Assembly: GCA_002791575.1 (NCBI GenBank)
Contig: PFXI01000079.1
Span: 1-64,000, forward strand
Reading direction: 5' to 3'
DNA: 64,000 nt
Source: Zetaproteobacteria bacterium CG_4_9_14_3_um_filter_54_145
GTDB taxonomy: Bacteria > Pseudomonadota > Zetaproteobacteria > Mariprofundales > Mariprofundaceae
Position 1 is the first letter of the stretch, and each line of letters begins with the position of its first letter. The notes below the pieces were generated by a model, which saw nothing but the letters and a program-made list of their open reading frames with translations, was not told the DNA's origin and did not search any database. This document shows, one piece after another, positions 35,188-44,870 of this stretch. The translations under genes were made by a program, and so were the position numbers.

Positions 35188-37320
35188 CTAAATATGAATG
35201 CTCAGACCACTGTCGTTTCGGGACGCAGTCTGGCGGATGGTTTCTGTGAGTGTGTTGCTGGTCATTTCATTGTCTGATTGCTGTGTTCCTGATGCGGAGT
35301 GACGACCACCGGAGCCGGATGCAGCCTGCTCACCATGAGACCCCATGGAGAAGCCGGAGAGATCCAGTCCCTGCTGAGCCAGCGCATGCCTGAGTGCAGG
35401 GAGTTGCTGATCTATCGCTGCTCTCGTGCTCGATTGATCCACCATCATGTGTACCTGTAGCTGGTTGTTTGCATCGGTTTGCAATGAGATGCGAATTTTC
35501 CCCAGGTTTGCGGGATCCAGCTGAATTTCCAGGCGGGTCTGTCCGTTTTTAGCGGATTGGGCAATGTGCTGGATGGAGTCAAACATGGTCATGGTAGGCG
35601 TGGGCGCGTGACTCAGGTATTGCTTGAAATTGCTGCCCGTAACGGATGCAGATTTGCTATCTGTTGTAATAACCTGAAACCCGTGCGCATCCTGACTTCC
35701 CTTGCCACTCGACTGCTGCCCGGCATCTTCCTGAGCTGCTTCCTGGGAGAGAGGCGGTACGACCGTAGTTGTAACATTGTTCTGGCTAACCGTTGATGGG
35801 CCATTCACTTGTGCAGCAAGGTTAGGGACAGCGAATGGTGATGTCCGCTCTGCTGCGGCACGCTGTTTTGCCTCGTTATGCTGCTGTATAGTTTTGTTGA
35901 TGCCTTTTTCCGCAGCGCGAACCCGCTCTGCATTCTTCTCTGTGAGGGCGTTGTGGACGGCTGCTGGCATCTCCTTGATCTGCTCGGGAGCCAACGATTG
36001 TTGTGCTGATACAGGTGGGGTGACCTGAGCAGCTTGCGTGGTTCTGCCAGCTGCAGGTGATGCTATTTCTGCTTTGGTGCCTCCTACAGACTTCTCCTGT
36101 ATGGCGGTATCTGTTTTGTTTGCCAGTGGCTTTGCTGTTGAGGGTTGATTCTGCTTGGCCATCAGCGGCTCAGTCGTTGCCGAAGGGGATTTTACGTTAT
36201 TGTCAGATGGCTGAAACGCCGCTGCCCGTTTGTTGGTAGTGGTCTGAACCGGCTCCGGCTTGGCAGGAGTGGCCTGAACCAGTTCCGGCTTGGCGGTAGT
36301 GGCCTGGACCTGTTCCTGCTTGGCGGTAGTGGCCTGAACCAGCTCCGGCTTGGCGGCAGTGGCCTGAACCAGTTCCGGCTTGGTAGTAGCAGCGGCCTGA
36401 ACCACCAGCTCCGGCTTGGCGGTAGTGGCCTGAACCAGTTCCGGCTTGGTAGTAGCAGCGGCCTGAACCACCAGCTCCGGCTTGGCGGTAGTGGCCTGGA
36501 CCTGTTCCGGCCTGGTAGTAGCGGCCTGCACCAGCTCCGGCTTGGCGGTAGTGGCCTGGACCTGTTCCGGCCTGGTAGTAGCGGCCTGGACCAGCTCCGG
36601 CCTGGTAGCAGCTGCCTGAACCAGCTCCGGTTTGGCGGCAGCAGTCTGAACCAGCTCCGGTTTGGCGGTAGTGGCCTGCACCTGCTCCTGCCTGGTAGCA
36701 GCGGCCTGAACCAGCTCCGGCTTGGCGGTAGTGGCTTGCACCGGTTCCGGCTTGGTAACAGCGGCCTGAACCAGCTCAGGCTTGGTAGCAACACTCTGGA
36801 CATGTTCCGACTTTGCTGAAGCAAGGCCTCCCTTGGCAGAGCCGGGTTGTGAAATGCTCTTTTTACCGGTACCAGGCTGGGCTTGAGCTTCTTTACCTGT
36901 GCTGCTTTTTTCCTGACTGGATGTTTTCTCACCAGCGACAAATTTGAATCCAGCCGGTTTTAATTTTGTGTTGGGTTGCTGGGCCAATATTTGCAGAGCG
37001 ACGGCCTGAACCGTTGAACCATCCGTTGCAGTGATGATAGATTTTGCTGTCTCTTTTGTGTTTGTTACCTCTTTGCCAGCGCCTGACAACAATACCTTCT
37101 GTATGCCTGCTGTCTGCTGCTTGAGCAGGGTAGGGCGTTGTAAGTCAGTAAGGTTTTGTGCTTTGCCCTGTGTGAGCGGGGATGTTTTTTCATCTGCTTT
37201 GCCATGCTTGCCGAGCATGGCCATCAGTTTGGCAAACAAGCCGTTTGTTGCCTGCTTGCCAGGTTTGCCGCTGTTCTCTGCGATGCCGGATGAGCCGGGT
37301 CCCGTTATTTGTTCTATCAT
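35188..37320 (-). CDS. fliK: flagellar hook-length control protein FliK with expanded repeat
   Basis: About 710 residues from the ATG at 37320 (a GTG three codons upstream is possible; no clear ribosome site either way), longer than the 400-residue Salmonella protein. The C-terminal export-switch domain is plain: LEIQLDPANLGKIRISL and a following helix-rich stretch. A central block of about 19 ten-residue repeats (KPELVQATTA type) makes up nearly 190 residues. FliK works as a molecular ruler during hook export, so repeat number could set hook length. flgD lies ten bases downstream. Confidence 0.9.
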   Translation of the reverse strand: MIEQITGPGSSGIAENSGKPGKQATNGLFAKLMAMLGKHGKADEKTSPLTQGKAQNLTDLQRPTLLKQQTAGIQKVLLSGAGKEVTNTKETAKSIITATDGSTVQAVALQILAQQPNTKLKPAGFKFVAGEKTSSQEKSSTGKEAQAQPGTGKKSISQPGSAKGGLASAKSEHVQSVATKPELVQAAVTKPEPVQATTAKPELVQAAATRQEQVQATTAKPELVQTAAAKPELVQAAATRPELVQAATTRPEQVQATTAKPELVQAATTRPEQVQATTAKPELVVQAAATTKPELVQATTAKPELVVQAAATTKPELVQATAAKPELVQATTAKQEQVQATTAKPELVQATPAKPEPVQTTTNKRAAAFQPSDNNVKSPSATTEPLMAKQNQPSTAKPLANKTDTAIQEKSVGGTKAEIASPAAGRTTQAAQVTPPVSAQQSLAPEQIKEMPAAVHNALTEKNAERVRAAEKGINKTIQQHNEAKQRAAAERTSPFAVPNLAAQVNGPSTVSQNNVTTTVVPPLSQEAAQEDAGQQSSGKGSQDAHGFQVITTDSKSASVTGSNFKQYLSHAPTPTMTMFDSIQHIAQSAKNGQTRLEIQLDPANLGKIRISLQTDANNQLQVHMMVDQSSTRAAIDQQLPALRHALAQQGLDLSGFSMGSHGEQAASGSGGRHSASGTQQSDNEMTSNTLTETIRQTASRNDSGLSIHI
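36233..36805 (-). repeat. 30-bp coding minisatellite in fliK
   Basis: About 19 imperfect tandem copies of a 30-base unit, encoding ten-residue variants of TTAKPELVQA. Two 36-base variants carry an extra Val and Ala-Thr. Blocks of near-identical neighbours show recent unequal exchange or slippage. All length changes keep frame. Confidence 0.9.
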
Positions 37321-37620
37321 GCCAAACACAAAGCAGGATGGGGGCCATGATAAATATCTATTAAAATCAGGGTGTTATGATTGTGTTCCCAGGTGTTGTG
37401 GGGAAAGTTTTTCCATCAAAGGCAAAACTTTCCTGATTCGGGCGTTCAGCCTGTACCAAATTTGCCGCAGTGTGTTTATCCCCTGAGGGCTTACTGCGAA
37501 GGGTCGGGTTGTTTCAATTACCGATGAAACAGACCAATGCTTGAGTTGTTCTGTATGGAATATACGCATGCATAGAAGAGCCGGATCCGGGTAAATGGAC
37601 AATGACGAACGGTAAAGGGT
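37321..37620 (-). other. leader region upstream of fliK
   Basis: About 300 bases between the terminator of the channel-like gene and fliK. I see no gene. A promoter for fliK-flgD-flgE is expected here because a terminator precedes it, but I found no convincing sigma-54 (TGGCAC-N5-TTGC), sigma-28 or sigma-70 match by eye. Confidence 0.4.
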
Positions 37621-37659
37621 AAAACGCAGAATGCAGGCGATGATTGCCTGCATTCTGCG
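37621..37659 (-). terminator. Rho-independent terminator after the channel-like gene
   Basis: CGCAGAATGCAGGC pairs perfectly with GCCTGCATTCTGCG (14 base pairs, seven-base loop). On the minus strand TTTTACCCTTT follows. It lies 30 bases after the stop at 37689 and separates the fli operon from fliK-flgD-flgE. Confidence 0.85.
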
Positions 37660-37688
37660 CCATGTTGAAAAAGTGGAGTTGTTACCAA

Positions 37689-40532
37689 TCAGTTCTGGCC
37701 GATAACAATCAGCTCGACAATTTCCTGACGATATTTTGTCCATGAGTGGCGGGATACCGGATTACCGAAGGGATTGATAATAATCTGATATTGCCTGAGG
37801 CAGGAGAAGTCTTCCTCACGTGGAAACAGTATGCGAATGGTGTTTTGTACCGGGTCTGTCCAGATGAAGTTTTGCTTCAAACGGTAGCCGATCCACACAT
37901 AGCCCTGTTGCAGCAGGCTGGCAAAGAGAATCTCCGCATTTTCCGGTAGCTCCTGATTGACTTCGAGCGCAATCAGATCCATTTCATCGGTATCTCCGAC
38001 ATCGCCCATGATGTCATCGATGGTATGGCGTAGTGTACGCTGTAGTTCGTAGGACCCTTCACTTTCAGATGCATACATATGGAAACTGGTGTGGGCCAGA
38101 TAGGTACCGTAAAATTCATCGGGTACAGTGACATGAATCTCCATCGGGAAATCAAAGCGTTCCAGCTCCTGCTGCAGCAGACGTGCCTGCTCCCTGCTTT
38201 CCATAACAGGGAAAATGTCCGGGTGTCCATCCTGCTCTTTAATGATGGTGACCAGATGTGACAATACGGTTGCAATACTGGCATAGGCTTGCACTGTCAT
38301 ATGCTGTGGGCGGGAAAGCAGGATGCGATCAATACCCGTCACATATGGGCGGAGAAAGTTCATATCCGAGAAATTCCAGCTGATAATTTCAACGCGAATA
38401 CGCTCATTTGCGCCCGGTGTTTCATCACAACGGCGACGCAGATAGGCCAGCTGGCTTGCCACTTCATCCGCGGTGAGGTCGTCAATCAGGGTCATCTTGA
38501 TTTGATCGTATTCAGCCAGCAGCCGTTGCAGCAACAGAGGCAGGCTGCCCACCCAGCCGGTCACCAGCAAATTCAAGGTCTTGCCGTGACTGGCCGGTGA
38601 AAGGCCAGCAATACCGGGCAGCATTGCCGGCAGGCTCAATTGATGCAGATGTTTGATGGTGTAAAAGATCTCTGCATTCAGCGCATTGGCATTGATGGCA
38701 ACGCCAAGCATGGAAGGGATATCCATTGGTAATGAAACTCGATCGAGCTTATACAGGGGGTGGGACTGGCCATTGTTGTCGACCAGTGCCAGCAATGTGA
38801 CGCCGCGCAAGAGCAGGAATGAAGCCAGTGCGGAGATTTCCATTGAACTGCTCTGATCGGGCAGGGCAAGGTGTATCGCGCCATCAACGCGCTCCAGTCG
38901 GCCTCCCCATTCAGCCACTTGCAGAGAGGACTCTTCCGTACGTTCAGGGATCATCAGTCGCTCCATGACCTGATCAAAGTCACGGTAAACCAGGATGTTA
39001 CGGAACAGATTTGCGCGCACATCAGCCTGTGAATTGACTACGGTAGGCTTGTTGTAAAAACCCTGTGTATCCCAGCCGATTTGCAACATATGGTGATGTG
39101 AACTCAGGTGCGGTTCGGCAAGGCCGGGGGTGGCAAAGTTCAGGTAGATATTCGGATTTACCTTGCGGATCGCAATCAGGGAGAAGGTCGCAATGGCCAG
39201 GTTGTCAGCATCACTATGACCTTCCGGGATGGAGACAATGGCCTGCCTTGCATGCGCCAGATTCACGCGTTGCAGGGATGTGACCTCCTCTACTTTTCCC
39301 CAGCGGTAGGAAACCCATGAATGTTCAATCAACTCATCCGGCATTTTTTCGGCGTCGTTCAGGATCACCAGTTTGAGTTTGGAGAAGCCCCGCTCGGAGA
39401 TAACTTTTAACTGTGACAATATAAATGGAGAGACCGAAGACCAGCCCAGCATCACCATATGATTGGTGATGTTCAGCCGTTCATTGCGCAGCTTGGCCAT
39501 AAGCCCGGATACAATGCTGGCACCGATGCCGATAAAGAAGGCGAAAATGAAGACGCCGATGATAACGGCCACAACGGAGAAGATGGCGATTTCGGAATTA
39601 TCGGGGTAGGTGATGGTGTTGCCCGGATCCGTGAACATACGAAAGGCAAACCAGATTGGCGCCAGCATACCCTTGTCTTCCTGGTTGCTGAGGCCATTCT
39701 GATCGTAATCAAAATTTGCCATGCTGAAGTGACCGATGACGCCGCCGCCGATGGATAGCACCGCCAGCAGCAGTATAATAAGGTTGATCTCCTGCATGAA
39801 CTGACCTTCACGCATGATATCTTTCAGGTTGCGTATTATCACCATCCACGGGCGGAGCAGTCGGATAAGGCGCAGCATACGCAGCGCGCCGCCGTATGGC
39901 ACAAAGGCGAAGGCCGGAACCATGACAATGGTTGCGATCAGGTCCACGCCCCAGTATAGCCACTCTGCAACCTTGTCGCGTCGGGTTTCATATTTGATAT
40001 TACGCATAATCAAAAAGCGGATTGCCAGCTCCACACTGAAGAAGATGATAATGATCCACATCAGGGTGTCTTCGGCAAAAAAGGAGAGCAGGATAATCAG
40101 TGAAATGAGCATGCCATATGTGGGCGAATACATGGCACTCTGCAAATCGATGTAGCGGAACATGCGCAGTGTGCGCAGCAGATAAACGGCGCGCAACAGA
40201 CGTGCCGCGGCCAGATTCTCCGCATCAAGCGGAATATTTAGAATGGTAATCAACAGTGATGCAATACCGATGACATCCAGGACCAGAAACAACGCATCGA
40301 TTTTTTGATTCAGGGATGATCGATAGGGGTTGGTACGTTGCTTGTTCATCATGATGGCAAAACGCATACCCACTTCAATACAGAACACGGCAAAGAGGAC
40401 GGTAGCCAGTATGCGGTTATGCGTGAACGACAGCGCGATCAGCCCCATCATCAGGAAACCGAAGCGGGGGTGCATCAGTACCCATTCCATATGATGATAT
40501 AACAGGGGACGGTCACTGAATACAGTTTTCAT
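37689..40532 (-). CDS. CASTOR/POLLUX-like ion channel in the flagellar operon
   Basis: 947 residues, GAGG before the ATG. Two tandem four-helix bundles (about 22-125 and 130-245) each end in an Arg-rich helix (AARLLRAVYLLRTLRMFR; ALRMLRLIRLLRP), like voltage-sensor S4. S5 (250-268), a pore region and S6 (about 312-340) follow. An EF-hand-like loop DYDQNGLSNQED (275-286) precedes a filter-like TDPGNT (D302), resembling ADAGN of plant CASTOR/POLLUX channels. Two Rossmann/RCK-like units start at HMVMLGWS and LNLLVTGWVG. It shares this plan with the protein at 3013-6573 but lacks its repeat and tail. It sits after motE-like with a 116-base gap. Ion selectivity and role are unknown. Confidence 0.7.
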   Translation of the reverse strand: MKTVFSDRPLLYHHMEWVLMHPRFGFLMMGLIALSFTHNRILATVLFAVFCIEVGMRFAIMMNKQRTNPYRSSLNQKIDALFLVLDVIGIASLLITILNIPLDAENLAAARLLRAVYLLRTLRMFRYIDLQSAMYSPTYGMLISLIILLSFFAEDTLMWIIIIFFSVELAIRFLIMRNIKYETRRDKVAEWLYWGVDLIATIVMVPAFAFVPYGGALRMLRLIRLLRPWMVIIRNLKDIMREGQFMQEINLIILLLAVLSIGGGVIGHFSMANFDYDQNGLSNQEDKGMLAPIWFAFRMFTDPGNTITYPDNSEIAIFSVVAVIIGVFIFAFFIGIGASIVSGLMAKLRNERLNITNHMVMLGWSSVSPFILSQLKVISERGFSKLKLVILNDAEKMPDELIEHSWVSYRWGKVEEVTSLQRVNLAHARQAIVSIPEGHSDADNLAIATFSLIAIRKVNPNIYLNFATPGLAEPHLSSHHHMLQIGWDTQGFYNKPTVVNSQADVRANLFRNILVYRDFDQVMERLMIPERTEESSLQVAEWGGRLERVDGAIHLALPDQSSSMEISALASFLLLRGVTLLALVDNNGQSHPLYKLDRVSLPMDIPSMLGVAINANALNAEIFYTIKHLHQLSLPAMLPGIAGLSPASHGKTLNLLVTGWVGSLPLLLQRLLAEYDQIKMTLIDDLTADEVASQLAYLRRRCDETPGANERIRVEIISWNFSDMNFLRPYVTGIDRILLSRPQHMTVQAYASIATVLSHLVTIIKEQDGHPDIFPVMESREQARLLQQELERFDFPMEIHVTVPDEFYGTYLAHTSFHMYASESEGSYELQRTLRHTIDDIMGDVGDTDEMDLIALEVNQELPENAEILFASLLQQGYVWIGYRLKQNFIWTDPVQNTIRILFPREEDFSCLRQYQIIINPFGNPVSRHSWTKYRQEIVELIVIGQN

Positions 40533-40648
40533 AATGTTAATCCTCGATAACGGTGGTGGTCATTCATCCTGCATCCGAACATCGGAGCAGGGGCAGTGCT
40601 ATTTGAAGACGGGGGCGAGAGTGCTTGCCCGTGTATGGTGGTATCTGT

Positions 40649-41347
40649 TTATTTGACGGTGCTGATCTGTCGCGTCAGGGCCTGGCTGATTTGCACCGCT
40701 TTTTCGGCAGGCAGAAAGGAGAGGATTTTTCCCACTTTCTTCTCATCCATCAGTGAAAATATCTTGACCACAGTAGTCAGTTCCATGCGGGCAATAACGG
40801 GTGCGGCCTTATCGGGTTTCATGCCTTCATAGACCGCGGTGAGCCGTTTTATTTTTTTGGTTTTAATGCCGGCCTCATCCTGCAGACGCTGCTGAATACT
40901 GGCTTCGAGTTGCTCCAGTTCGGTTACCCGCTGTTGAAGTTTCTCTTCAGCTTTTTTCAGGCTGCTTTCACGTTGATCGAGCTGGTCTGTTCGCTGATCC
41001 AGTGATGCCTTGTAGCTTCTCAGTGAGGCCAGGGTTTTATCATCTGCAGGCAGTGACGATGCTTCGGGGGCTCTGCTGCTCTGGTTGCCTGCGGCACTGG
41101 CTGCAGGGATCAAATAGGCTTCCAGCAGAGCCAATGAATCGCTGGAGGGTGGACCTTTAGTCAAGTCGACAAGGGGAGGGGGGCCGTCCGTTGTTATGCG
41201 TGCCATGCTGACTGCGGTTGACACAGGTGGTGTTGCAGGCACGGCGGCAACTGCAGCCGGGCTGTCAGGTGCCGTCAGGTGGGTAGCGACCCTGATTACC
41301 AGCAGCAGTGTGATACAGAGCATCAGTGTCAGTGTGCGTTTGGCCAT
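40649..41347 (-). CDS. MotE/MgtE-N-like flagellar chaperone-type protein
   Basis: 232 residues. An N-terminal hydrophobic anchor (about 5-20), a Pro/Ala-rich linker, a coiled coil (about 115-165, LDQRESSLKKAEEKLQQRV) and a C-terminal MgtE-N-like helical domain (AVYEGMKPDKAAPVIARM; VGKILSFLPAEKA) match proteins usually found next to fliJ and called MotE or FliG-like. In alphaproteobacteria MotE aids the stator component MotC. Here it lies just after fliJ. The precise role is inferred. Confidence 0.75.
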   Translation of the reverse strand: MAKRTLTLMLCITLLLVIRVATHLTAPDSPAAVAAVPATPPVSTAVSMARITTDGPPPLVDLTKGPPSSDSLALLEAYLIPAASAAGNQSSRAPEASSLPADDKTLASLRSYKASLDQRTDQLDQRESSLKKAEEKLQQRVTELEQLEASIQQRLQDEAGIKTKKIKRLTAVYEGMKPDKAAPVIARMELTTVVKIFSLMDEKKVGKILSFLPAEKAVQISQALTRQISTVK

Positions 41348-41350
41348 GGC

Positions 41351-41803
41351 TTATGCTGTCCCTGTAGCAGCACGTGTGGCAGCGCGACCGGCAACAAGGT
41401 CGTCCATCTCCCGTTGGCTGTGTAATGTTTGCTGACGTTCCAGACGGTGTTCCTCTTTATGATGAACCGTCTGGTAGGCCTGCTCAGTACGGCAGGCTGC
41501 TTTCATGCGGCGCACAACATCATATTTCTCTCGCTCGAGTTTAACAATGCCGGCCTGAATCGATGCAAGCATCTGTTGCTGCTCGATCATGGATGCATTA
41601 AAAGCCTGTAGCAGGGCGGCGCTGTTGCGCTGTTTTGTACACTGGTCCCGCTGTCGGTTTAACTGCTCAACATGCTCACGTCCCTGCTGTTGCTGCTGTT
41701 GCAGATCTTGGAGGCGCTGGTTCAATCCGCTGAGTTCACGCTCAACGTCACTGCGTTCCTGCTCGCTAAGTTGAACCAGTATTTTGGACGTTGCGAGTTT
41801 CAT
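41351..41803 (-). CDS. fliJ: flagellar export chaperone/stalk protein FliJ
   Basis: 150 residues, almost all coiled coil (Gln-rich 25-60, heptads to 125), the shape of FliJ, which inserts in the FliI hexamer and links it to FlhA. Sequence conservation is low in this family, so the position after fliI is the main support. Its start lies 38 bases inside the fliI end, an unusually long overlap. Three bases separate it from the motE-like gene. Confidence 0.82.
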   Translation of the reverse strand: MKLATSKILVQLSEQERSDVERELSGLNQRLQDLQQQQQQGREHVEQLNRQRDQCTKQRNSAALLQAFNASMIEQQQMLASIQAGIVKLEREKYDVVRRMKAACRTEQAYQTVHHKEEHRLERQQTLHSQREMDDLVAGRAATRAATGTA

Positions 41804-43163
41804 GCTTGCTCTCCTCGTAAGACATCTTGCTTACAAGTTCTAGCAATCGCTGTGCCGAATTGCCGCGGGCATTGCATGTGCTGGATGCCTGTTGGAGGAA
41901 GCTCTTTATTTCCGGCATGTTAGCTATAATGTTGTCCAGCTCGGGGTTGCTGCCCTTATCGTAGGCACCGATGGAAATCATATCTTCCATGCGTTCGAAT
42001 ATTGACATTTTTCTCCGCAACTGGCGCGCGGCCTGCAACTGCTCATCGTTTAGCAGCTGGGTATCCAGGCGGCTGACGCTACGCAGCACATTGATCGCTG
42101 GAAAATGCCCCTGCTCAGCCAGTTTGCGATCGAGAAGGATATGGCCGTCCAGTACAGCCATCGCGGCATCGGCGATTGGGTCGGCGCGCATGTCATCGCC
42201 CTCAACCAGTACCGTGTAAAAGGCACTGATATCACCACCTTTGGCAGTGCCCGGACCTGAGCGTTCAAGCAACTCGGCCAGAATGGAAAAGCATGACGGT
42301 GTATACCCTTTACTTGCCGGGGGCTCGCCAAGCATCAATCCGATTTCTCGCTGGGCCTGGGCTACACGGGTGAGACTGTCCATCAACAATAACACACGTT
42401 TGCCCTGCTCGCGAAATGCTTCAGCGATGGTGGTGGCCATATGAGCGGCGCGCATCCTGAGCACAGGTGGCATGTCCGAGGTGGCTACAATGACGACACT
42501 GTGCTGTAGTGCTTCTGATCCGAGTGCGTGATCCAGGAACTCCCGTACTTCACGACTACGCTCGCCAACCAGTGCGATAATATTGATCTCGGCATCCGAA
42601 TTGCGGGCCAGCATGCCGAGCAGCGTACTTTTGCCGACGCCTGCTCCGGCAAACAGCCCCATGCGCTGGCCCCATCCCATGGGCAGGCAGGCATCAATAG
42701 CCCGCACGCCCAGCTGCATCGGAGTGTCAATCATATGACGAGTGAAGGGGTTCAGGCGTGTGCCATGCAGGGGAAACAGTGTGCCGATCTTGGCAAGCGG
42801 CCGCTCATCCATCGGCATGCCCTGAGCATCGAGCACCCTCCCTAGCAGGTGTGTGCCTACCCGGATGGAGGGGGTGGTCGATAATGGTTCGATGGGGTCG
42901 CCCGGAGCGATGCCGCGGGTACTGCCGACGGGCATCAGCAGCGTATGTTCGCCGCGAAAGCCTACGATTTCGGCTTCAATACTGTGACCGAGACTACAAC
43001 AAATATTGCAGGCGTGGCCGATGCTGGCTTTCAGCCCTGTTGCTTCCAGCATGGGACCCAGCACCTTGTACACTTTGCCGCGCACAGGAAACAGGATGGG
43101 CCTGTGTCCATGCTCGAGTACACGCTGGCGAAGCTCGCTGTTCCACAGCGGGGCCTCACTCAT
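41766..43163 (-). CDS. fliI: flagellum-specific ATPase FliI
   Basis: 465 residues. Walker A GAGVGKST (K178), the Walker B region RVLLLMDSLTRVAQAQREIG and SRLDTQLL segments are those of the FliI/SctN F1-beta-like ATPase that prepares substrates for the export gate. It overlaps fliH by eight bases at the start and fliJ at the end. Length is normal. Confidence 0.95.
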   Translation of the reverse strand: MSEAPLWNSELRQRVLEHGHRPILFPVRGKVYKVLGPMLEATGLKASIGHACNICCSLGHSIEAEIVGFRGEHTLLMPVGSTRGIAPGDPIEPLSTTPSIRVGTHLLGRVLDAQGMPMDERPLAKIGTLFPLHGTRLNPFTRHMIDTPMQLGVRAIDACLPMGWGQRMGLFAGAGVGKSTLLGMLARNSDAEINIIALVGERSREVREFLDHALGSEALQHSVVIVATSDMPPVLRMRAAHMATTIAEAFREQGKRVLLLMDSLTRVAQAQREIGLMLGEPPASKGYTPSCFSILAELLERSGPGTAKGGDISAFYTVLVEGDDMRADPIADAAMAVLDGHILLDRKLAEQGHFPAINVLRSVSRLDTQLLNDEQLQAARQLRRKMSIFERMEDMISIGAYDKGSNPELDNIIANMPEIKSFLQQASSTCNARGNSAQRLLELVSKMSYEESKHETRNVQNTGST

Positions 43164-43857
43164 CCTGACCCGGATCCGGATCTGCGGGTGGTGTCACCGG
43201 CTCAAATAGCAGAGGCTGCAGATGTGACAGGTAGTTGCTAACCGCGGCAACAGGATCGATGAGTATATCCTGATTGGCGGAAATAATACGGCAGGTTCCA
43301 GGCAGAACCGAGGCATCGGAGCTCAGTGCCATGGTTGATGCATCATCATCAAGCATGCGTTTGAATGTGATGTAATCGCTGGCTGCTACGGCGATATGCA
43401 GGTTGGATGTGTCGGGTAACTGGGCTGCAGTCTGCCGGGCGATTGCGAACAGGCTGTCGTCGTTCTGTTCAAGCGCGCGCCCGATAATCTGCTCTGCAAT
43501 ATGTCGGGCCACATCGATGGCTGCATCAGCAAATGATGTGCGTAAGGCAGTAATGTCGCTCTCCGCCCCCTTAAGACTTGTTTGCAGTGCTTCCAGAATC
43601 TGTTCGCCACGCTTTCTGCCCAGAGCCATACCGGCCTTTTCACCGGCCAGATAAGCTTTGTCGTAGGCTTCCTTCTCAACGATCTCGGCTCTGCCCTGAG
43701 CCTCCTGCAGCATCTGTTCCAGCTGCTGCATCCGGTTTTCAACCAGATTGTTCGGACTCAGTTGTGCCTGCGCTGCTGTGGCGAAGGGAAAGGCGGGGGG
43801 CTGATGCCGTGGCAAGCTGGCATCGGCAGGGAAGATAAGTGGTTTGAGTTCTGACAT
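43156..43857 (-). CDS. fliH: flagellar assembly protein FliH
   Basis: 233 residues. A charged coiled coil (about 35-100, with the GxxxG-like GEKAGMALGRKRGEQI) and a C-terminal V-ATPase-E-like domain (ARHIAEQIIGRALEQND) correspond to FliH, the FliI regulator and C-ring tether. The position between fliG and fliI supports this. Confidence 0.9.
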   Translation of the reverse strand: MSELKPLIFPADASLPRHQPPAFPFATAAQAQLSPNNLVENRMQQLEQMLQEAQGRAEIVEKEAYDKAYLAGEKAGMALGRKRGEQILEALQTSLKGAESDITALRTSFADAAIDVARHIAEQIIGRALEQNDDSLFAIARQTAAQLPDTSNLHIAVAASDYITFKRMLDDDASTMALSSDASVLPGTCRIISANQDILIDPVAAVSNYLSHLQPLLFEPVTPPADPDPGQDE

Positions 43858-43868
43858 TGTGATGCCGC

Positions 43869-44870
43869 CTAGACCATATCATCGCTGTGGCCGAGTGCTA
43901 CTGCGCCCTCATCGTCCAGTTTGCGAATGATTTTCAGTACACCCTGTTGGGCATCTTCCACATCCGCCAGTTTCATTGGTCCCATAACGGCCATGTCTTC
44001 CTTCATGATTTCAGCGGCACGTTGTGACATATTACTGAAGAAACGGTCACCCACTTCGTCTGTTGCGCCTTTGAGTGCTTTCACCAGATCATCGGATGAG
44101 ATATGTTTAAGAATGGTCTGAATATCACGATCAGACAGCTCTTTGAGGTCCTCGAATATCAGTAGCAGTCGATCCACCTGGGTGAACAGCTCGGCATCCC
44201 TGTCGCGCAACTGGTCGAGAATTGGCCGGGCCACATCTTTTTCCAGACCTTTGAGAATATCCACCACACTGACCATACCATCGAAGCTGATGCCCGATTC
44301 ACCCTGCATGTCAGATAGCTCCTTCTCCAGCGTCTCCTCGATATCCCGTACCAGCTCACGTGGCACCGACTCAATTTTGGACATGCGCATGACCACGGAT
44401 AACTGCATATCTTCCGGCAGGATAGCAATGACCCGGCTGGCTACGGAGCTGTCAATGTTACCCAGGATAAGGGCGATGGTCTGTGGGTGTTCATCTTTAA
44501 TGTAACCGGCAATCATATCGGGTTTCAGGCGGGACAGCTTTTCCCAGATGGTGAATTTCTTCGGTGCGTTGAGTTCACTGACCAGTCGATCAGCACGGCT
44601 GCTTTCGATGGCGAATTTAAACAGATTGACCACATCCTTGTGGGTGGAGCGCAGCAGTGGATCCTCGGACTGGTGCATCTTCAGGTACTCTTCGGTGACA
44701 CTGTTGAGCACATCAGCCTCAATTTTACCCAGGTCGGCCATGCGCCGGCCGAGTCTGGTCAGCATGGCATCATCCATGCATTCAACCAGGGGCGCTGAGG
44801 CTTCCGGCCCGAGTGCGAAGATCAGAATGGCCGCTTTATCCTCACCGCTCAGCTGCTTGTTTGCACTCAT
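43869..44870 (-). CDS. fliG: flagellar motor switch protein FliG
   Basis: 333 residues, three FliG domains. N: SGEDKAAILIFALGPEASAPLVE binds FliF; middle: EHPQTIALILGNID carries the EHPQ motif; C: FEDLKELSDRDIQTILKHIS and the charged torque helix. It couples stator ion flow and CheY-P-bound FliM to rotation. Overlaps fliF by four bases. Confidence 0.96.
   Translation of the reverse strand: MSANKQLSGEDKAAILIFALGPEASAPLVECMDDAMLTRLGRRMADLGKIEADVLNSVTEEYLKMHQSEDPLLRSTHKDVVNLFKFAIESSRADRLVSELNAPKKFTIWEKLSRLKPDMIAGYIKDEHPQTIALILGNIDSSVASRVIAILPEDMQLSVVMRMSKIESVPRELVRDIEETLEKELSDMQGESGISFDGMVSVVDILKGLEKDVARPILDQLRDRDAELFTQVDRLLLIFEDLKELSDRDIQTILKHISSDDLVKALKGATDEVGDRFFSNMSQRAAEIMKEDMAVMGPMKLADVEDAQQGVLKIIRKLDDEGAVALGHSDDMV

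Noticed and set aside
36233-36805. CRISPR-like array
   Set aside because: Units are contiguous, without unique spacers, and are translated in frame in fliK. The 15-bp repeats at 5878-6087 are rejected for the same reason.
36145-36819. 224-codon + frame with SGLNQLRLGG repeats
   Set aside because: It is only the antisense reading of the fliK 30-bp repeats. The frame at 5807-6313 opposite the TEVAE repeats is likewise an artefact.
37321-37620. sigma-54 promoter before fliK
   Set aside because: GG and GC pairs exist but at the wrong distance (not ten bases apart), so no site was annotated.
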